DNA from: Actinomycetota bacterium
Lineage (GTDB): Bacteria; Actinomycetota; Actinomycetes; S36-B12; UBA10799
Assembly (NCBI GenBank): GCA_030837445.1
Contig: JAUPKM010000526.1
Span: 1 to 9,138 of the forward strand
Direction of reading: 5' to 3'
Length of the DNA: 9,138 nt
The notes below the pieces were generated by a model. That model was given only the letters and a program-made list of their open reading frames with translations, did no database searches and was not told the origin of the DNA. This document shows positions 6,197 to 9,138 of the stretch, piece after piece. The translations under genes were made by a program, and so were the position numbers. The stretch's first letter is position 1. Every line of letters begins with the position of its first letter.

Positions 6197-6203
6197 TAGG
6201 CTA
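6197..6203. promoter_or_regulatory. Candidate overlapping divergent -10 elements for nucS and the ABC exporter
   Basis: TAGGCT (6197-6202, plus) fits the actinobacterial -10 pattern TANNNT. It ends 6 nt before the nucS GTG, so transcription would start at or next to that codon. The same 7 bp read on the minus strand gives TAGCCT (6203-6198), also TANNNT, oriented toward the exporter. No clear -35 is seen for either direction. Confidence 0.45.
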
Positions 6204-6208
6204 GCCGG

Positions 6209-6892
6209 GTGCGCCTGGTCATAGCGAAGTGCCAGGTCGACTACTCCGGTCGGCTGTCGGCCCATCTACCCATGGCAACCCGGCTGATCCTTGTGAAAGC
6301 AGACGGGTCGGTGTCCGTCCATGCCGATGATCGCGCCTACAAGCCACTCAACTGGATGAGTCCGCCGTGCACCCTCCTGATCGAGCCGGGGACGGGTGCA
6401 GAGGCCGGCGGCGACGTGTGGCGGGTCGTCAACAAGGCGGGGGAGGAGTTGCGGATCACGTTGGCTGAGGTGCATACCGACGTCAGCCATGAGTTAGGGC
6501 CGGACCCCGGACTTGTCAAGGATGGTGTTGAAGCGCACCTGCAGGAGTTGCTGGCGCTGCACGTGCAGACCCTCGGCGAGGGTTGGACCCTCGTGCGCCG
6601 GGAGTTCCCCACCGCCATCGGCCCGGTGGATTTGATGTGCCGAGACGCAGCCGGGGCCTCGGTCGCGGTCGAGATCAAGCGTCGAGGGGAGATCGACGGC
6701 GTCGAGCAACTCACCCGCTACCTCGAACTGCTGAATCGGGACCCGCTGCTCGGGCCGGTCTCAGGAGTGTTCGCGGCCCAGGAAATCAAGCCGCAAGCCC
6801 GGACGCTGGCTGCTGATCGCGGAATTCGTTGCGTGCAATTGGACTACGACGATCTGCGCGGCATCGAGGACCCGCGACTCAAGCTCTTCTGA
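6209..6892 (+). CDS. nucS: EndoMS/NucS mismatch-specific endonuclease
   Basis: The product has 227 residues, the usual size for actinobacterial NucS. NucS cuts both strands at certain mismatches and underlies the non-canonical mismatch repair of actinomycetes that lack MutS/MutL. The N-terminal DNA-binding domain starts 'MRLVIAKCQVDYSGRLSAHL' and includes 'SVHADDRAYKPLNWM' (36-50), with Arg42 and Trp49 in the mismatch-recognition region of this family. The RecB-like nuclease domain shows 'EGWTLV' (Glu124), 'IGPVDLM' (Asp141), 'VAVEIKRRG' (Glu155-x-Lys157) and 'QLTRYLELL' (Gln167, Tyr171), a complete active-site set. The C-terminus ends 'DPRLKLF', matching the LxLF type of tail thought to bind the sliding clamp. 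The start is GTG 6209, 6 nt after a TANNNT -10 candidate, so the mRNA may be leaderless; GGTAGG at 6195-6200 is a weaker ribosome-binding alternative. It is divergent from the ABC exporter. Confidence 0.95.
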   Translation: MRLVIAKCQVDYSGRLSAHLPMATRLILVKADGSVSVHADDRAYKPLNWMSPPCTLLIEPGTGAEAGGDVWRVVNKAGEELRITLAEVHTDVSHELGPDPGLVKDGVEAHLQELLALHVQTLGEGWTLVRREFPTAIGPVDLMCRDAAGASVAVEIKRRGEIDGVEQLTRYLELLNRDPLLGPVSGVFAAQEIKPQARTLAADRGIRCVQLDYDDLRGIEDPRLKLF

Positions 6893-7075
6893 GCTACGTC
6901 AGCCAGGCGCTGGAGAAACGGATCTGGGGTTGCCCAGGCAGCTCCCACGGGCACCTTCGTCAAACAGTCTGCGGCTGTGGTCGGTGGGTTGTGGGGCGGC
7001 CGCCGGGGTCAAGATATCGCTCTGGGACACTCGGCGTAACAGCGAATTAGCGTGGCCCAGCGGCCCCCGATCGGT

Positions 7076-7083
7076 AGGAGAAG
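7076..7083 (+). promoter_or_regulatory. Ribosome binding site fixing the tandem dehydrogenase start
   Basis: AGGAGAAG ends 5 nt before ATG 7089. It rejects the 53-codon upstream extension from ATG 6930, whose translation does not look like protein of this family. The 196-bp gap after nucS holds a 10-bp perfect palindrome, GGCGGCCGCC (6995-7004). It shows no convincing promoter or terminator. Confidence 0.85.
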
Positions 7084-7088
7084 CGCCC

Positions 7089-8867
7089 ATGACAGAGATC
7101 GACTGTGTCGGAATCGTCGGATTCGGCACCATGGGCGCTGGTATCGCCGAGGTGATTGCCCGCAGTGGGAAGTCCGTGTTGGCTGTGGTGCCGGATGCCG
7201 GAGCCGAGGCGGCCGGGATGGCGCGGTTGGAGGCCAGTACCGCCCGCGCAGTGGAGCGCGGCAAGCTCACCGAAGAGGATCGCGCAGAGGCGCTTGCCCG
7301 GATCACGGTGAGCCGTGAGCTGGCGGACCTGAAGTCGTGTGGGCTCGTGATCGAGGCAGTGCCGGAGAAGTTGGAGTTGAAGAAGGCGATCTTTGCCGAA
7401 CTTGACGCGATCCTGCCGGCCGAGGCGATTTTGGCCAGCAATACCTCCGCGCTGCGGATCACCGAATTGGCCGTGGCCACCGGCCGACCGGGGCGCGTGG
7501 TCGGAGTTCACTTCTTCAACCCGGCGCCGGTGCTCGACCTGGTTGAGCTGGTGTCGACGGTCACGACCGATCCGGCAGTGACCGAGCAGGTCCACGAGCT
7601 ACTCACCAGCCTCGGACGCACGGTTGTACAGGTGCGCGACCGGCCCGGCTTTATCGCCAACGGTCTGCTGTTCGGCTACCTCAACCATGCCGTCGCCATG
7701 TACTCGGAGGGCTACGCGTCCCGAGAGGACATCGACGCCGCCATGCGGTTCGGCTGCGGCTACCCGATCGGTCCGTTGGCGTTGCTGGATCTCATCGGGC
7801 TGGATACCGCCTACGACATCCTTGACGCGATGTACCACGACAGTCGGGATCGACTGCACGCGCCGGCCCCGTTGTTGAAGCAGTTGGTGACCGCCGGCCG
7901 GGTCGGCCGGAAGGCAGGGCGTGGCTTCTACGCGTACGGTGCACCCGGTTCCTCACAAGTGGTCGAGGACGATCAGACACCAGCGGACGGCGGCTCCTCG
8001 GCGGTGGACACCCGACCGGTCTCGAGCGTGGGAGTCGTAGGCACCGGCACGATGGCCAGCGGCATCGTCGAGGTGTTCGCCAAGAGTGGCTACAACGTCG
8101 TGTTCGTTGCGCGGAGCGACGACAAGGCGGCCGCGGTGCTGGCCCGGATCACCAAGTCGCTCGACCGAGCGGTCAGCAAGGCCAAGATGACCGCTGAGGC
8201 TCGCGACGAGGTGCTGGACCGAATCACCGGCGCAACCTCCCGTGAGGCGCTTGCCGACGTGGACCTGGTGGTGGAGGCAATCGCGGAGAACCTCGACATC
8301 AAGCTTGACCTCTTCCGCGACCTGGATCGCATCTGCAGGCCCGGCGCGATCCTGGCCACCACGACTTCGTCGCTGCCCGTCGTCGCGATGGCCGCGGTCA
8401 CGTCCCGCCCGCAGGACGTCATCGGCATGCACTTCTTCAACCCGGCGCCGATCATGCGACTGGTGGAGGTCGTCACGACGATCGGAACCGCCGATGACGT
8501 GACCGCGACAGTTGTCGAGGTGACCAAGAAGGTGCGCAAGCACCCGGTGCTCTGCGGAGACCGCGCGGGCTTCATCGTGAACGCGCTGTTGTTCCCCTAC
8601 CTCAATGACGCGGTCAAGATGCTCGAAGCGCACTACGCCTCAGCTGATGACATCGACACGGCGATGACCAAAGGCTGCAGCCTGCCGTTGGGGCCGTTCG
8701 CGCTGTTGGACGTGGTCGGCAATGATGTCTCGCTGGCGATCGAGGAGACCCTCTACCTGGAGTTCCGCGAGCCCGGTTTCGCGCCGGCGCCGATGCTGCG
8801 CGATGTGGTCACCGCGGGGTATCTGGGGCGCAAGACGGGGCGTGGATTCCGCAGCTACGCCCGCTAG
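7089..8867 (+). CDS. Tandem two-domain 3-hydroxyacyl-CoA dehydrogenase
   Basis: The protein has 592 residues and consists of two complete HCDH units of about 283 residues joined by a polar linker (about 284-310). Unit 1 has GFGTMG (11-16), Ser120 in 'SNTSAL', His141 in 'VHFFNPAP', Glu153 and Asn191 in 'GFIANG', ending GRKAGRGFYAY (273-283). Unit 2 has GTGTMA (318-323), Ser427, His448 in 'MHFFNPAP', Glu460 and Asn498 in 'GFIVNA', ending GRKTGRGFRSY (580-590). Both keep the Ser/His/Glu/Asn set, so both may be active. The Asp after beta-2 that favours NAD is absent in both: Val34 in unit 1, and Ala341-Arg342-Ser343 in unit 2, the latter suggesting NADP. The enzyme should reduce or oxidise short-chain 3-hydroxyacyl-CoA/3-ketoacyl-CoA pairs in the cytosol. 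I recall tandem proteins of this length in other actinomycetes. No hydratase or thiolase domain is attached, unlike FadB. A small gene follows 32 bp downstream on the same strand. Confidence 0.9.
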   Translation: MTEIDCVGIVGFGTMGAGIAEVIARSGKSVLAVVPDAGAEAAGMARLEASTARAVERGKLTEEDRAEALARITVSRELADLKSCGLVIEAVPEKLELKKAIFAELDAILPAEAILASNTSALRITELAVATGRPGRVVGVHFFNPAPVLDLVELVSTVTTDPAVTEQVHELLTSLGRTVVQVRDRPGFIANGLLFGYLNHAVAMYSEGYASREDIDAAMRFGCGYPIGPLALLDLIGLDTAYDILDAMYHDSRDRLHAPAPLLKQLVTAGRVGRKAGRGFYAYGAPGSSQVVEDDQTPADGGSSAVDTRPVSSVGVVGTGTMASGIVEVFAKSGYNVVFVARSDDKAAAVLARITKSLDRAVSKAKMTAEARDEVLDRITGATSREALADVDLVVEAIAENLDIKLDLFRDLDRICRPGAILATTTSSLPVVAMAAVTSRPQDVIGMHFFNPAPIMRLVEVVTTIGTADDVTATVVEVTKKVRKHPVLCGDRAGFIVNALLFPYLNDAVKMLEAHYASADDIDTAMTKGCSLPLGPFALLDVVGNDVSLAIEETLYLEFREPGFAPAPMLRDVVTAGYLGRKTGRGFRSYAR

Positions 8868-8899
8868 GTCGAGAGCGCGGGCACGAGGGCACACCAACC

Positions 8900-9138
8900 A
8901 TGGGGCGCAAGAATCGCCGCGACTCCAGCGCTGCCCGACCGCTGTACGTCGGCTCCCGACGCTGGACCGAGTCGACGCCGCGCGGCGAGTGGACGGTGCA
9001 GCAGATCGCAGGAGGTTCTGCGGACAAGGCCTACCGCTGCCCGGGTTGTGAGCAGTTGATCCAGCCGGGAACCGGGCACCTCGTGGCCTGGCGGGAGGAT
9101 TCCGTGATGGGGGTCGAGGCCCGGCGGCACTGGCACGC
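8900..9138 (+). CDS. Small zinc-ribbon-like conserved actinobacterial protein, 5' part
   Basis: An open frame from ATG 8900 runs off the window end, showing 79 residues. A basic start (MGRKNRRDSS) is followed by 'RRWTESTPRGEWTVQQIAGGSADKAYRCPGC'. Cys47 and Cys50 (CPGC), His60 (GTGHLVAW), and His77/His79 (RRHWH) could ligate a metal; a further Cys may lie past the edge. The pattern CPGC-x-I-G-H-V-W...RRHWH is familiar from short actinobacterial proteins often labelled 'ATP/GTP-binding protein', but no nucleotide-binding motif is visible, so that label looks unsupported. GAGGG (8885-8889) at 10-nt spacing is a weak ribosome binding site. The 32-bp gap after the tandem dehydrogenase suggests co-transcription. 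Function unknown. Confidence 0.75.
   Translation, partial: MGRKNRRDSSAARPLYVGSRRWTESTPRGEWTVQQIAGGSADKAYRCPGCEQLIQPGTGHLVAWREDSVMGVEARRHWH

Noticed and set aside
5557..6204. Plus-strand open frame (215 codons) opposite the ABC ATPase
   Set aside because: The minus strand carries every ABC motif; the plus-strand product has none.
6995..7004. GGCGGCCGCC palindrome before the tandem dehydrogenase
   Set aside because: Such GC palindromes arise easily by chance in high-GC DNA, and nothing nearby ties it to regulation.
6899..7480. Minus-strand open frame spanning the gap after nucS
   Set aside because: Most of it is antisense to dehydrogenase unit 1, and the part in the gap shows no motif.
7953..8633. 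Minus-strand open frame (226 codons) opposite the tandem dehydrogenase
   Set aside because: It is His/Arg/Asp-rich antisense translation of a conserved HCDH domain.
1..9138. CRISPR array, tRNA/rRNA genes, insertion sequences, prophage or biosynthetic cluster
   Set aside because: No spaced repeats, cloverleaf-like elements, transposase or integrase motifs, or assembly-line domains were seen on either strand.

Overview
The window reads as the chromosome of a high-GC actinomycete (Actinomycetota). GC-rich codon use, frequent GTG starts, purine-rich ribosome binding sites, the mismatch-specific endonuclease NucS and an ethylmalonyl-CoA mutase all fit this. The genus cannot be fixed from the sequence. 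Most of the window is chromosomal housekeeping and central metabolism. No insertion sequence, CRISPR array, tRNA, rRNA or phage gene was seen.

Layout. Positions 1-216 hold the last 71 codons of murA (peptidoglycan synthesis). A small one-TM membrane protein (230-595, minus) converges on murA. A divergent gap of about 107 bp with an imperfect palindrome then leads into a plus-strand pair: a 3-hydroxybutyryl-CoA dehydrogenase (703-1551) and a B12-dependent ethylmalonyl-CoA mutase (1606-3609). Next comes a minus-strand block. Its downstream part (3630-4207) is a two-gene toxin-antitoxin-like module with toxin first, an ATGA overlap and an AT-rich repeat-bearing promoter. Its upstream part (4313-6153) is a DrrA/DrrB-type ABC exporter pair with a GTGA overlap. 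Divergent from the exporter is nucS (6209-6892). It is followed by a tandem, two-domain 3-hydroxyacyl-CoA dehydrogenase (7089-8867) and the start of a small zinc-ribbon-like protein cut by the window end (8900 onward).

How the genes fit together. The dehydrogenase-mutase pair belongs to C4/C5 acyl-CoA metabolism. 3-Hydroxybutyryl-CoA, crotonyl-CoA, ethylmalonyl-CoA and methylsuccinyl-CoA are successive intermediates of the ethylmalonyl-CoA pathway, used for acetyl-CoA assimilation or for making polyketide extender units. The crotonyl-CoA carboxylase/reductase that would link the two is not in this window. Three 3-hydroxyacyl-CoA dehydrogenase modules lie here in two genes and differ at cofactor or catalytic positions. 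NucS provides non-canonical mismatch repair and keeps a clamp-binding-like C-terminus.

I did not find a convincing undescribed multi-gene system. The observations most worth following up are the leaderless-looking, repeat-controlled toxin-first module, the missing Asp in both Rossmann folds of the tandem dehydrogenase, the Asn-to-Thr change in the single-domain dehydrogenase, the leaderless-looking nucS promoter with overlapping divergent -10 elements, and the palindrome ahead of the dehydrogenase-mutase pair.
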